64,000 nucleotides of DNA, taken from contig JAHDXS010000001.1 in the NCBI GenBank assembly GCA_023384135.1, positions 186,001-250,000 of the forward strand, in the 5' to 3' direction. This DNA comes from Alphaproteobacteria bacterium (GTDB taxonomy: Bacteria; Pseudomonadota; Alphaproteobacteria; Micavibrionales; Micavibrionaceae). This document shows positions 1 to 9,429 of the stretch, in pieces. Within the stretch, counting starts at the first letter, position 1. Every line of letters begins with the position of its first letter. Below the pieces are notes generated by a model that made no database searches, had not been told where the DNA came from, and worked only from the letters and a program-made list of their open reading frames with translations. The position numbers were made by a program, and so were the translations under genes.

Positions 1-646
1 CCCTATGCGTGATAAGGATAATCACAACCTTCTTAGGTGGTTCTTCAAGAATTTTAAGAAGCGCGTTCTGCGCGGCCGTATTCATCAGGTCAGCATCGTC
101 CACGATCACGACGCGCCAGCCGCCCTCCGCCGAAGTTTTACGTAAAAAAGGCGCGATCTTGCGGACGGTCTCGACATTCAGAACGGCTTTCTCCTTACCC
201 TTGGCGGCATCCATACCGCGTTCGATATAAAGCAGGCCGCCATGTCCCCCCGATGCCACACGCGAGAAAACCGGATCGCCCTGTCCCACGTCCATGGTTT
301 CAGGCAAGGTCACCTCGCTGCCGCCAAAAAGGCTCTCACCGGCTTCGGGAATATTGCCATATTTAAAAAGAAACCGCGCAAACCGGAAGGCAAACGTGCA
401 TTTTCCAATTCCTTGGGGACCGGAGAAAATCAGCGCGTGGGGAAGTCGGCCAGCTGCAAAGGCCTCCAGCAGTAATCGCTCCGGCTCTTGATGGCCGAAA
501 CAGAACGTCATGGATTGCGGCACGCACAGCTGGGAATCACGCATCCCCGAAGAGGGCGCGGACACTTCAGGCGCAGAGAGCTCCTCGTCCTCGTCATGCA
601 AGGACTCGGCCTCCGGGTCGGCCAGACTGTCCCCGAACAGATCCAT
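1..646 (-). CDS. holB: DNA polymerase III delta' subunit (HolB), 3' end cut by window
   Basis: The reading frame starts at the ATG complement of 644-646 and runs off the left edge, so only about 215 residues are visible. After an acidic N-terminal tail it has the clamp-loader Walker A (FSGPQGIGK) and, near the edge, the conserved VVIVDDADLMN and NALLKILEEPP stretches typical of HolB. It loads the sliding clamp in the replisome. It lies 15 bp downstream of tmk on the same strand, the usual bacterial pairing. Call rests on motifs and neighbour; the C-terminal domain is not visible. Confidence 0.93.
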   Translation of the reverse strand, partial: MDLFGDSLADPEAESLHDEDEELSAPEVSAPSSGMRDSQLCVPQSMTFCFGHQEPERLLLEAFAAGRLPHALIFSGPQGIGKCTFAFRFARFLFKYGNIPEAGESLFGGSEVTLPETMDVGQGDPVFSRVASGGHGGLLYIERGMDAAKGKEKAVLNVETVRKIAPFLRKTSAEGGWRVVIVDDADLMNTAAQNALLKILEEPPKKVVIILITHR

Positions 647-661
647 AATGCTTAACCTTTA

Positions 662-1324
662 CTATAATGTCTTGCGCACGGCATCCCAAATCGCGCCAGC
701 CATCGCATCCACCGAAACGGTTGCGTCGATCACCAAGCACCGCTCAGGCTCGTTCTTCGCAATCATGAGAAAACCTTCACGCACTTTGTGATGAAAATCC
801 ATCTCCAGTTTTTCGAAACGGTCTTCGCCCTCGAAGCCGCTCAAACCTTCACGGGCCAGCCGCTTGGTCGATCGGCTGAGGCCCAGTTCAGGAGGTAGAT
901 CGAGAATAAAGGTCAGATCAGGCCGCAAATCCCCTAGAACGTCCTGCGAAAGCCGCCCGATCGTCTGCGCGTCAAGACCACGCCCGTATCCCTGATAGGC
1001 CAAGGTCGAGTCGGAAAAACGATCGCAAAGAACGATCTTCCCGGCCTCAAGTGCCGGACGCACAACCCGTTCCACATGCATCGCCCGTGCCGCAAGTACC
1101 AGCAAGACTTCTGCAAGCGGACTCCATTGCGCACCGCCGTCACGGACAAAAAGCGAGCGGATTTTCTCACCCTCGGGCGTGCCCCCCGGTTCGCGTGTGG
1201 TGATGACCTTGTAGTCTTCGCGGGTTAGAGCCTCCGCAAGACGGTTGATCTGCGTGGTTTTCCCCGCGCCCTCTCCGCCCTCCAGCGTAATAAACAGAGA
1301 CTGCTTTTTATGTTCAATCGTCAT
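662..1324 (-). CDS. tmk: Thymidylate kinase
   Basis: A 220-residue protein, normal length for bacterial TMP kinase, which phosphorylates dTMP to dTDP in the cytoplasm. Visible motifs are the P-loop GGEGAGKTTQ near residue 17, the TREPGGTPEGE motif (dTMP-binding DR/E segment) near 44, and DRFSDSTLAYQG near residue 100. It sits between the carboxypeptidase and holB in a five-gene minus-strand run and is probably co-transcribed with them. No oddities. Confidence 0.97.
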   Translation of the reverse strand: MTIEHKKQSLFITLEGGEGAGKTTQINRLAEALTREDYKVITTREPGGTPEGEKIRSLFVRDGGAQWSPLAEVLLVLAARAMHVERVVRPALEAGKIVLCDRFSDSTLAYQGYGRGLDAQTIGRLSQDVLGDLRPDLTFILDLPPELGLSRSTKRLAREGLSGFEGEDRFEKLEMDFHHKVREGFLMIAKNEPERCLVIDATVSVDAMAGAIWDAVRKTL

Positions 1325-1345
1325 AGCGTACGCTCAATCATGGCA

Positions 1346-2518
1346 TTAGCCGTTTACAAGAAGATGAAGCTTCTGCATCAGCCGTGCAAAAAACCCGGCC
1401 TGCGGAACCTCCGCCACAGTAACAAGGGGGATGGTTTCATCCTCCCGTCCCGCAATCCGTACCGTCACCATGCCGACATTGTCGCCCGCTTTCAGGGGGG
1501 CGATCAAGGGCGTTTTATAGGAAATATCGACCGAGACGTTTCCGGCCTCCATCTTGGGCAAGGTTACGGCCATGGAGTGCGCCGGACGCACGCCTATATT
1601 TTCCAAAGTGCCCCAGACTACAGGGACTTTCTCGATTTCTCTCTGTTCCTTGAAAATGGTCACATTTTTAAAACTGCCTAAGGCCCACTGCAAAAGTTTA
1701 GCGGACTCGTCTGCCCGTTCCTGCTGGCTTTTCATGCCGGTCAGAACTGCAACCACCCGCCGCCCTTCCTGCATGCCCGAAGCGATCAAACCGTAGCCCG
1801 CCTCCTCCGTATGGCCTGTCTTAACGCCGTCTGCACCTATGTTTCTATAAAGAAGCGGGTTGCGATTACCCTGCTTGATATCGTTATAGGTATAATCTTT
1901 CTCCGAATAGTAATGATAATACTCTGGAAAATCTCGAATTAAGGCCTGCGCCATGATTGCCATGTCGCGGGGCGTGGAATAATGCTCAGGGTCAGGCCAT
2001 CCGCTCGCGTTCTTAAAATTGCTGCTTTTCATGCCCAACTCGTGCGCCTTCTTGGTCATGGCCGCGGAAAACGCCTCTTCCGATCCCGCTAATGCCTCGG
2101 CTAGAACAACCGTAGCATCGTTACCGGATTGAACGATGACGCCCCGGATCAAATCTTCGACTTTGACGTTGCCATGAATAGGAACCCACATCTTGGAACC
2201 TTGCGTACGCCAAGCCTTCTCACTGACCAGCAATTCTTGATCAAGCTTAAGGCGCTCCGCTTTAAGCGCGTCAAAAACCATATACATAGTCAGGACCTTG
2301 CTCATAGAGGCGGTCGGCATACGCAGATCCGCGTCCTTCTCATAAAGGACAGCGCCGGTATCAAAATCGATCGCAATAGCTTGCTTGGCAGTTGTCCGCA
2401 GGTCTCCGTCAGAAGGAGCCTGAACCTCCTGAGCTTTGGCAACGCCTGAGATAATCAACAACAAGGCGATCAAAGCCAAAGGCGCGGTGTTTCGTAAGCG
2501 CAATCCGTAAATCTTCAT
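1346..2518 (-). CDS. D-alanyl-D-alanine carboxypeptidase (penicillin-binding protein 5/6 family)
   Basis: A 390-residue exported serine peptidase that trims the terminal D-Ala from peptidoglycan stem peptides. The N-terminus has a hydrophobic signal segment ending near VAKA-QE. The three class signatures are present: SxxK in PTASMSK near residue 70, SGN near 130, and KTG in VKTGHTEEAG near 235. A C-terminal beta domain ends in an amphipathic FFARLMQKLH segment that would anchor it to the inner membrane, as in DacA/DacC. It lies 21 bp upstream of tmk. Confidence 0.95.
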   Translation of the reverse strand: MKIYGLRLRNTAPLALIALLLIISGVAKAQEVQAPSDGDLRTTAKQAIAIDFDTGAVLYEKDADLRMPTASMSKVLTMYMVFDALKAERLKLDQELLVSEKAWRTQGSKMWVPIHGNVKVEDLIRGVIVQSGNDATVVLAEALAGSEEAFSAAMTKKAHELGMKSSNFKNASGWPDPEHYSTPRDMAIMAQALIRDFPEYYHYYSEKDYTYNDIKQGNRNPLLYRNIGADGVKTGHTEEAGYGLIASGMQEGRRVVAVLTGMKSQQERADESAKLLQWALGSFKNVTIFKEQREIEKVPVVWGTLENIGVRPAHSMAVTLPKMEAGNVSVDISYKTPLIAPLKAGDNVGMVTVRIAGREDETIPLVTVAEVPQAGFFARLMQKLHLLVNG

Positions 2519-2568
2519 TCTTATTTTCCTTAATGATCCCAGTGAGCGTACATACTACTAAAGCGATA

Positions 2569-3534
2569 TTATTCGACGACAATTATGCTTTCACGATAAC
2601 CGCTGCGTTTAAGCGCGGCGATGATTCTGTCCGCCTCCGGAACGTTATTGGCGGAAATTCTCACGCGGTAATACCGGGTTCCGCGCACGTCCGCCGTGTA
2701 AACCCGTGCAGCACCAAAAGCCTGCAACTCACTTGCTAAACTCCGCGCAGCGGACTCATGTTTAAACGATCCGGCCTGAACGAACAGATTTGTTGGCATA
2801 ACGGCCTCTTGCCGAACCACCGGGTCAGGATAAAAAACCCCGCCTTTAACGTGTCCGGGAAAGGTGGAGCCGTCATCAAGCGTCATAGGCGCCTGAACCG
2901 AAGCCTGACGGACGATGGGCGGCGCGGGCGGAACCGGAGGCGATCCCGGCGCATGTGAACCTGAGGCGCGGTTATGTGCAAGTTCATGCCCACGCGTACT
3001 AATCCCCTTTTTCGCAAGATCGGCTAGCCGCGCGCTCTCTCGCTCCATAAGCTGAACGCGCACCCGCGCCGTACCTTTGTTCTTGAAGCCCAGAAGCTCA
3101 GCGCCTTTCTGCGAAACGTCGATCACCCGGTTATGCGCGAACGGCCCACGGTCATTCACACGCAAAACAACCGAACGGCCATTTTCAAGATTCGTGACCC
3201 GCACAAGACTGGGCATCGGCAGAACCCGATGCGCGGCGGTCAGCTCCCCCGTATCGAAACGCTCCCCGTTCGCCGTGCTCTTACCGTGGAACCCCGGCCC
3301 GTACCAAGACGCAATGCCCGTTTCCGTGAACGTATCAAACTCCTGCGGCTTATACGTCACGCCGTTAATTTTATAGGGCGATCCGACCTTATACTGCCCG
3401 GCGCTTTTTCCCGGCTTGCCCTTATTCCCGTTGCTGCCATCGTCACCGAAAAACGGCATACTGGAACACCCTGTAACAAAGAAAAAACCGCAAAGCACAA
3501 AGGCCAACCTGAGACGTTCTGAAAATCGGTTCAT
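2569..3534 (-). CDS. rlpA: Septal ring lytic transglycosylase RlpA family lipoprotein
   Basis: A 321-residue lipoprotein: the N-terminus has a signal peptide ending in a lipobox (FFVTGCSS, Cys near residue 23). The double-psi beta-barrel domain follows (GIASWYGPGFHGKSTANGE, then RVNDRGPF and DVSQKGAELLG). After a Pro-rich linker the last 75 or so residues form a SPOR domain (FVQAGSFKHESAARSLASEL) that binds denuded septal glycan. RlpA proteins cleave or remodel such glycan at division. Its neighbours are also cell-wall enzymes. Confidence 0.94.
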   Translation of the reverse strand: MNRFSERLRLAFVLCGFFFVTGCSSMPFFGDDGSNGNKGKPGKSAGQYKVGSPYKINGVTYKPQEFDTFTETGIASWYGPGFHGKSTANGERFDTGELTAAHRVLPMPSLVRVTNLENGRSVVLRVNDRGPFAHNRVIDVSQKGAELLGFKNKGTARVRVQLMERESARLADLAKKGISTRGHELAHNRASGSHAPGSPPVPPAPPIVRQASVQAPMTLDDGSTFPGHVKGGVFYPDPVVRQEAVMPTNLFVQAGSFKHESAARSLASELQAFGAARVYTADVRGTRYYRVRISANNVPEADRIIAALKRSGYRESIIVVE

Positions 3535-3558
3535 TTCATGGATCCTCTGGACATACGA

Positions 3559-4539
3559 CTATTCGGCCTGCGCGATGGCATCGGCGAGAGTCCCGACGCT
3601 GATGGCGAAATACTGGGATTTATTCCATTTCATGATCACACCAAAATTATGGTAGGCCAGAAAAGCTGGGCCCTTGACCCCGTCCGGCGCAACGATGGAG
3701 GCGTTAATCCCGTCCACAACCGGTAAATCAGCCCCGCCGGGCAGCCGCACACCAATCTTTTGCCACTCCTTGAGGCTTTTACGCACATCAAGTCCAACCA
3801 AATTAGCCGAAAATTTTTCAGGCAGATCAACCGGGCGGCCCCACCGCTCGTCACCACGCCACCCGCTTTTTGACAGGTAATTGGCTGTCGAAGCGAAAAC
3901 ATCCGTGCGCGTGGTCCAGATATCGCGCCGCCCATCGCCGTCCTCATCCACGGCATAAGCGTGGAAGCTTGAGGGCATGAACTGGTTTTGCCCCATCGCC
4001 CCGGCCCACGAGCCCTTCATATCCTTGAGGGAGATATGCCCCTGATCCAAAATCTTAAGCGCCGCGATCAACTCCCCCCGGAAAAAGCTGCTGCGCCGCC
4101 CGTCATGCGCCAGCGTGGCCAACGCGGGGATCACGCCGAACCCGCCCGTATTGGTGCCATAGCTTGTCTCGATACCCCACAAGGCAACGATATATTGGGC
4201 CGGAACGCCGTATTTCGCCCCGATCCCGTCCAGAAGCTTACGGTGCTCGCGGTAAAGCGCCTGCCCCTTCTTGATCCGGTCGGCGTTGATGACCTTGGCC
4301 TTATACTGAACGAAGCTCATTTTGCCTTCCGGCTGCTTGCGGTCGAGTTCGATTACGCGCGGCAGGGGTTTGACCCCTGCGAACGCCTCGTCGAGCGTCT
4401 TCTGGGAAATGCCCTTTTTGACGGCGTCCTTTTTGAACGCGACCACCCAGTCCTTGAAACCGTCCTTATCGGCCATGGCGGCCCCGGACGTCAAAATCAG
4501 GAGGGTAAGAACGATGGCAAACCATGAAAATCGGATCAT
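3559..4539 (-). CDS. Lytic murein transglycosylase B (MltB family)
   Basis: A 326-residue periplasmic enzyme that cleaves the MurNAc-GlcNAc bond of peptidoglycan with formation of anhydro-MurNAc. The catalytic region is visible as VALWGIETSYGTNTGGF (catalytic Glu), followed by GSWAGAMGQNQFMPSS and the NYLSKSGWRGDERWG stretch typical of SLT_2/MltB. I chose the start at 4539 because the residues after it form a proper signal peptide (MIRFSWFAIVLTLLILTSGA); the frame is open for another 45 codons upstream, to 4674, but those residues do not look like an MltB N-terminus. Confidence 0.9.
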   Translation of the reverse strand: MIRFSWFAIVLTLLILTSGAAMADKDGFKDWVVAFKKDAVKKGISQKTLDEAFAGVKPLPRVIELDRKQPEGKMSFVQYKAKVINADRIKKGQALYREHRKLLDGIGAKYGVPAQYIVALWGIETSYGTNTGGFGVIPALATLAHDGRRSSFFRGELIAALKILDQGHISLKDMKGSWAGAMGQNQFMPSSFHAYAVDEDGDGRRDIWTTRTDVFASTANYLSKSGWRGDERWGRPVDLPEKFSANLVGLDVRKSLKEWQKIGVRLPGGADLPVVDGINASIVAPDGVKGPAFLAYHNFGVIMKWNKSQYFAISVGTLADAIAQAE

Positions 4540-4791
4540 ACGGGCGCAAGACCCCAAACGGTTATAAGATTCGGACAAAGCGGACATGCGTAAAAGATAA
4601 AGAGGCCGCGCCGCCCGAACAAGCGAAATCCGCCACGCTTCGCCATGAACCCACAGCCCGTAAAGCAACATCAACCTAGATCTTCCCGCAGCCTAGGTTT
4701 AGCACTAGACAGCCCCCCCTAAAAATCGTTAGAAATTGGGTGCTTTTAAATCAGACAGACGTCCGTCCGTGCTAAACGGACCGCCGCGCAA

Positions 4792-4833
4792 GGAGAGGTG
4801 GTCGAGTGGTTGAAGGCTCCGGTCTTGAAAACC
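4792..4833 (+). pseudogene. 5' half of a tRNA-Ser(UGA) gene split by element 1
   Basis: Acceptor 5' strand GGAGAGG, D arm, and anticodon arm through CCGGTCTTGAAAACC are present, then homology stops. The missing 48 nt are at 19568-19615; joined, they make a 90-nt tRNA whose acceptor stem (GGAGAGG/CCTCTCC) and anticodon stem (CCGGT/ACCGG, loop CTTGAAA, anticodon TGA) both pair perfectly. This half alone cannot form a tRNA. Confidence 0.92.
4822..4833 (+). other. Left attachment core of element 1
   Basis: GTCTTGAAAACC, identical to 19556-19567, covers the anticodon loop and 3' anticodon stem of the tRNA. Sequence left of it matches tRNA, sequence right of it does not, which places the crossover within these 12 bases. 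Confidence 0.85.
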
Positions 4834-4907
4834 AATCGACCTTATTTTTATCTCTATTTTCTATTTAAAATCAATTACTTAGAAATCTTAACCCTTCCGG
4901 TTTATAC

Positions 4908-4936
4908 TTACACAAGTGTTACACACTTTTACACGT
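4908..4936 (+). promoter_or_regulatory. Left-end integrase arm-site candidates
   Basis: Three TTACAC copies begin at 4908, 4919 and 4929, between the core site and the integrase gene. The same hexamer occurs three times just inside the right end (19460, 19471, 19491). Short direct repeats flanking both cores are what tyrosine integrases use as arm-type sites; their role here is inferred. They may also overlap the integrase promoter. Confidence 0.6.
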
Positions 4937-4973
4937 GTAGACCGCACCAGATTAAAAATCTAGTGAGGGTAAG

Positions 4974-6281
4974 ATGACCATCGAAACACATTCGCTTATG
5001 GATGGAAAAGTCCACGTCTACAGACGTGACGGCAGCCGCTTTTGGCAATGCTCCACCTACATGAACGGGCGCAACCACCGCAAATCCACCAAGCATGAAA
5101 GCCTCGCCATGGCGATGGATTATGCGCGGGAGTGGTACATGACCGTTTATGTAGACTCCCGCCGCTTTCAGGAAAGCGGCCTCACAAACAAGCTGCTGCA
5201 TAGAGCAGCACCGCATCATCACCGCATAGAAGAACCCGCGCAGTATGCGCCCCATTCACCCTATGCCCCGCAAATGCCCCGCCCCTATGAACCGCGCCCC
5301 AAGAAACAGGCGGCCAGCGGCCCGACCTTCGCGGAGGCGGCGGAAAAGTTCCTAGGTGAATACAACGTCATCACCCAAGGGGACCGCAACGAAGCATGGG
5401 CGCAAGGCCATGAATTGCGAATCCGCGTTCACCTGATCCCCTTCTTTGGTGAAATGCCTGTAAGACAAATTAACGCTGGGCTTATGCAAGAATACAGAGT
5501 TGCCAGAACCACAAACGGCTATAAAGGCCGCATCCCTTCGCGCAGCACCCTTCACCATGAAACGGTAACAATGCGCTTGGTTCTCAAAACCGCGCACCGC
5601 TATGGCTGGATCGATGCCGTGCCGGATATATCCGCACCCTACAAAACTTCAGGCAAAATAAAGCACAGGGCTTGGTTCTCCCCCGAAGAATATAAAATGC
5701 TGTATGAGGCCACACGCGACCGTGCGAAGAACCCTTCGCGCGAGCGTTTCAGGACGGTATGGGAGGATTTACACGACTACGTTCTGTTCATGGCCAATAC
5801 AGGATTAAGGCCGGACGAAGCCGGACGGCTGGAATACAGGGATGTCACAATCGTGACAGACCAAGACTCAGGCGAACGCCTCTTGGAAATCGAAGTGCGC
5901 GGCAAGCGCGGCGTTGGGTATTGCAAAAGCATGACCGGCGCCATTCTCCCCTTCCAGCGTATGCAGAAACGGCACAACGGCAAACCGACCGATAACATCT
6001 TCGGAAAAACGCCCCGCGACTCCCTGAATAAAATTCTTGAAGAACTGAATCTGAAATATGACCGGGACGGTAACGTCCGCACCGCCTACAGCCTGCGGCA
6101 TACTTATATCTGCCTGCGCCTGATGGAAGGCGCGGATATCTACCAGATCGCCAAGAACTGCCGCACCAGCGTAGAAATGATCGAGCAATTCTACGCCGCT
6201 CACCTGAAAAACACGCTGGATGCCTCGGCCATCAACGTCAAGAAGCCGAAAAAGAAGCCCAAGAAGGCTGAAAAAGAGTAA
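4974..6281 (+). CDS. int: Tyrosine recombinase / integrase of element 1
   Basis: A 435-residue site-specific recombinase that would integrate and excise element 1. The N-terminal 110 residues resemble an arm-binding domain, followed by a core-binding SAM-like domain (FAEAAEKFLGEY onward) and a catalytic domain. Catalytic residues visible: Arg in NTGLRPDEAGRLEY, the HxxR region in YSLRHTYICLRL, and the Tyr nucleophile in IEQFYAAHL. The C-terminus is a Lys-rich tail. It is 140 bp from the core site, the standard arrangement for tRNA-borne integrases. Confidence 0.93.
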   Translation: MTIETHSLMDGKVHVYRRDGSRFWQCSTYMNGRNHRKSTKHESLAMAMDYAREWYMTVYVDSRRFQESGLTNKLLHRAAPHHHRIEEPAQYAPHSPYAPQMPRPYEPRPKKQAASGPTFAEAAEKFLGEYNVITQGDRNEAWAQGHELRIRVHLIPFFGEMPVRQINAGLMQEYRVARTTNGYKGRIPSRSTLHHETVTMRLVLKTAHRYGWIDAVPDISAPYKTSGKIKHRAWFSPEEYKMLYEATRDRAKNPSRERFRTVWEDLHDYVLFMANTGLRPDEAGRLEYRDVTIVTDQDSGERLLEIEVRGKRGVGYCKSMTGAILPFQRMQKRHNGKPTDNIFGKTPRDSLNKILEELNLKYDRDGNVRTAYSLRHTYICLRLMEGADIYQIAKNCRTSVEMIEQFYAAHLKNTLDASAINVKKPKKKPKKAEKE

Positions 6282-6351
6282 GGATTTGAATATATCGGAT
6301 TGAAATAAGGGCCATCCCTAACTATAAAGAACCACACGAATATTCATTCGC

Positions 6352-6441
6352 GGACAGGTGGCCGAGTGGTTTAAGGCAATAGTCTTGAAAACTATCGTGG
6401 GGGTAACTCCACCGTGGGTTCGAATCCCACCCTGTCCGCCA
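6352..6441 (+). tRNA. tRNA-Ser(UGA), complete, carried inside element 1
   Basis: 90 nt with CCA encoded (6439-6441). Acceptor stem GGACAGG/CCTGTCC, anticodon loop CTTGAAA with anticodon TGA at 6386-6388, long variable arm (CGTGGGGGTAACTCCACCG region) as expected for tRNA-Ser, and T arm GTGGGTTCGAATCCCAC. It lies 70 bp after the integrase stop. Because element 1 destroys the resident tRNA-Ser(UGA), this copy is probably the functional replacement. It shares 11 of 12 core-site bases and differs from the broken gene in the acceptor and anticodon stems, so it is not a simple duplicate. Confidence 0.95.
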
Positions 6442-6605
6442 TTTCATTTTTTCAATTTTTTTGTGAGCACTTCCTGTGACCTAAAAACGAGGATTCGAAC
6501 TTTTTAGTCTCTAGTGAGATTCACGGCTATTAGCTATAAATATTGCAGCATATAGGATACTTAGATTGCTAAATTTTTTACCCTACCGAAAATTGAAGAA
6601 AAATT

Positions 6606-7766
6606 TTAGCGTCTATATTTTTTTGGTTTTATGGGGTCCGGGCGAATAACCAAATCATCCATGTTCGCTATAATATGCGGCCTTGCAGACACATAATAAT
6701 TCTTGGGTAAATCCACAGGAATCGGTGGGTTCTCTATCAGATTATTGGGAACATCTACTATAATCCTGTAGTTTGATACTCCATAACCTTTAACAAATTC
6801 GGATGCATATTCTACGCAATCATTCCTCGTAACAAAGTATTTGTATTCACTGATGTGTTGTTCAGATTTGCGCCCAGCTATTGAAACACACCATGAGATT
6901 TCATCCTTATTTTGCTGGGCCTTTACCTCGAAATCCATAAAATCTTCAAACTGCGTACCAAACAGTTTTAAAAATAATGATGGACTTCTACGTTCTGGCT
7001 GGCTTTCAAAATCATGCACGATCATGCGGCATATTCCTTTAGAGCGCCACATTCCCTCGTCGGATTGTTCATAAGCCTTTCTCGCTTCTTCTGCTTTTAT
7101 TTCTTGCTCTCTTTCTTCTGCTATTTCTCTCAATTGAGCTCTACGTTTTATTTCATTCTTCGCGCGTACAGAAAATGCTTCATCCATTAAAGATGCCTGT
7201 TCAGGATATAGCTTTGCAAAGCTACTAATGCATGCGTCCTTTGCCACATCTAAAGACACTTTGAAAAATTCTTTTCCATGGCGGTTAGATGCCAGATGAG
7301 CATGGGCTCCTTGCTCTACGGCCCTAGGATTCCCATAGACAGGCAGAGTCCACTCCACTCTGAAGCCCGTTGGAACACTTGTAACTCGCGATAATTCATC
7401 GGCGCGCTTAATCGCTTCCCCTGTGGTATATCCAATCTTTAATAATCCGGGCATAGATTTGTTGCTCAAAATATAAACAACGCCTTCAATCTTTTCTTCC
7501 AGCTCTGCTGGAGCTTCAATTATTAATGTATCCGGAATAATCGCATTATACTTTGCACGATATCCTGATTTAAGCGTTCGCGTTTCATATTTAAAAAGAA
7601 CTCTGTCTCCATCTGTCACAGGAGATAAATCATTTTCTGAAAAGAGGGTATATTTATTATTTCCTATAAAAAATCCGTGGGCGTGGCTACCACTCTTGGC
7701 GATTCTTGATGAGCATTTTGAAACAATACCTTGTGCTTGCTTGTGATCCTGACGTTTTCTGCTCAT
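6606..7766 (-). CDS. T5orf172 / MUG113-type GIY-YIG domain protein
   Basis: A 386-residue protein. Residues about 92-170 match the T5orf172 (GIY-YIG superfamily) pattern: VVYILSNKSMPGLLKIGYTT, then ELSRVTSVPTGF, EQGAHAHLASNRHGKEFF. The first 80 residues (HAHGFFIGNNKYTLFSENDL, VLFKYETR) could be an OB/cold-shock-like fold. A charged coiled-coil segment lies around 200-240. The C-terminal part is unrecognised. Such proteins are common on phages and islands; enzymatic activity is unproven. The gene is AT-rich compared with the backbone, consistent with cargo. Confidence 0.75.
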   Translation of the reverse strand: MSRKRQDHKQAQGIVSKCSSRIAKSGSHAHGFFIGNNKYTLFSENDLSPVTDGDRVLFKYETRTLKSGYRAKYNAIIPDTLIIEAPAELEEKIEGVVYILSNKSMPGLLKIGYTTGEAIKRADELSRVTSVPTGFRVEWTLPVYGNPRAVEQGAHAHLASNRHGKEFFKVSLDVAKDACISSFAKLYPEQASLMDEAFSVRAKNEIKRRAQLREIAEEREQEIKAEEARKAYEQSDEGMWRSKGICRMIVHDFESQPERRSPSLFLKLFGTQFEDFMDFEVKAQQNKDEISWCVSIAGRKSEQHISEYKYFVTRNDCVEYASEFVKGYGVSNYRIIVDVPNNLIENPPIPVDLPKNYYVSARPHIIANMDDLVIRPDPIKPKKYRR

Positions 7767-7881
7767 GACTTATTGGCTCGCAATATCAAACTATCGATAA
7801 TTGAAATGATTATAATTTAATAACGTATGTTTTATAAATAAAATTTATATTTATACGCCATCCTTGCAAACTTCGTTTATC

Positions 7882-9429
7882 TTAGTTCTTGCTAAAAATT
7901 TCTGCATAAGCAGACGCTATATATTCAATTTCTTTTTCTTTTAGCGCAGAAAATTCTCTTTCTCTTGCTCGCTTAGATAGCGTTCCGCCATTTTGTTTCA
8001 GAAAATTGAACAGCAAATCGACTGTCGAAGCTGGCATTTCGATCAAGGCTTCGATCTTGGCTTTGAACTGGTCATATCGCCGTAGGAACTCGATCTCTTG
8101 CGGCAGATCAACGTCAATTGTCTGCTCTACACACGAATATAAAAACTGTGCGTGGGGCGTAGCATCAAAATAGCGGTAAAAGTCACCCGTATCATTCAAG
8201 ACACGGACATTCATTTTATCGGTCGGTTCCCATTCGATCAGGGGAAGCAGCCGCTTTGAATATGTTTCCAAGACGGAACGATATTCGTCTATGCGCTCCA
8301 GAATAGCGGCAGACACCGGGAAGACGACACCCGGCGGATTAAAGCCGCGTTCGGACAGGATATGATGAATAAGATAACGATGAATCCGGCCATTACCATC
8401 TTCGAACGGGTGAATATAGACAAACCCGAAAGCCAAAATGCTTGCGGCTATAACTGAATCCAGTGTGGCCGCGTATTGGTTATCAAAATCAATCAAGCCT
8501 TGAACAAGGCTGGTTAAATCCTCATGCCTTGCGCTGATATGTTCAGGCAGAGGCAAACGGCTTTCTTGCTCATGCTCCCCTACAAAGCCCCCTTCCGTGC
8601 GAAGGCCCATTTGAATAAAGCGGTTATCGTGACCAATAACGATTTTCTGCAAGCGCAGGATTTCCGGCAGATCGAGCGGTTGTTTACCAGCTTCGCCAAT
8701 CGCCCTGCCCCAACGCTGGATGCGGTCTTGCGGGGGGGATTCCCCTTCAATCGCATAAGAGGATTTTGAATCTTTCAGCAGTAAGAACGCCGCTGTTCGC
8801 GCCAGAATATCGGCTGAAATACTGCCGACCGCCTTTTGTGCCCGGCCAGCGAGATTTTTTTCAATATAGGATTCCAGCTCAGGGGTACGGAAAACCAAAG
8901 GACAGAAATTCCGCGTTCCCGGCAGGTTGTTTTTGACCCTGTGCCGGGTGGAGTTTTTACCCTCCCCCGCATATTGTTGCTTTGTGTCCAGCACCTCGGC
9001 GTAGGAGCCTGTTTTGGCATCGGGCAGATCGAGCCGCTTATCCAGCAGCCATTCGTACAAGAACCAGATGCGGCGCATATAGGAGCTGGTGGGCTTGTCC
9101 GCGATCATAGCTTCTATTTCTTGAGGATTGGCGGCTTCAAAAAGCCGCTTCAGAACAGCTAAATCCAGCCCTTCATATTTCAGGGCAAAAACAAGTTGCC
9201 CCTCCAAGGTCGTATCGGGCATATGGCGGGGCGTAAAAATACGCCACCCGTCTTTTTCAAAAATGCTGTGACGTGTGCCGATAGCCGATAATGTGCGGGG
9301 CAGCGGAACAGGAAGATTATAGCCATGTATTAGCGCGGCATAACCGACAGGTATTGCCGCCTCCGGCAGCCGCTTTTCCTGAAAAACGGTTACAGCCTCT
9401 GAAAAATACTGACTTTCCTTATGTCCCAT
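7882..9429 (-). CDS. Fic family protein with N-terminal inhibitory motif
   Basis: A 515-residue Fic protein; the Fic core HPFEDGNGRIHR is intact at residues 340-351, so AMP (or other nucleotide) transfer to a target hydroxyl is expected. The segment SYAIEG at 224-229 fits the (S/T)xxxE(G/N) inhibitory helix, placing it among Fic proteins with the inhibitory element in the same chain, N-terminal to the Fic core. The C-terminal 100 residues look like a winged helix. The target is unknown. The start codon overlaps the first unit of the TGAA-N6-TTAC repeat array, which suggests autoregulation. Confidence 0.9.
   Translation of the reverse strand: MGHKESQYFSEAVTVFQEKRLPEAAIPVGYAALIHGYNLPVPLPRTLSAIGTRHSIFEKDGWRIFTPRHMPDTTLEGQLVFALKYEGLDLAVLKRLFEAANPQEIEAMIADKPTSSYMRRIWFLYEWLLDKRLDLPDAKTGSYAEVLDTKQQYAGEGKNSTRHRVKNNLPGTRNFCPLVFRTPELESYIEKNLAGRAQKAVGSISADILARTAAFLLLKDSKSSYAIEGESPPQDRIQRWGRAIGEAGKQPLDLPEILRLQKIVIGHDNRFIQMGLRTEGGFVGEHEQESRLPLPEHISARHEDLTSLVQGLIDFDNQYAATLDSVIAASILAFGFVYIHPFEDGNGRIHRYLIHHILSERGFNPPGVVFPVSAAILERIDEYRSVLETYSKRLLPLIEWEPTDKMNVRVLNDTGDFYRYFDATPHAQFLYSCVEQTIDVDLPQEIEFLRRYDQFKAKIEALIEMPASTVDLLFNFLKQNGGTLSKRAREREFSALKEKEIEYIASAYAEIFSKN

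Noticed and set aside
6352..6441. Simple duplicate of the split tRNA made by integration
   Set aside because: Acceptor and anticodon stems and the variable arm differ from the split gene, so it was brought in by the element or another source.
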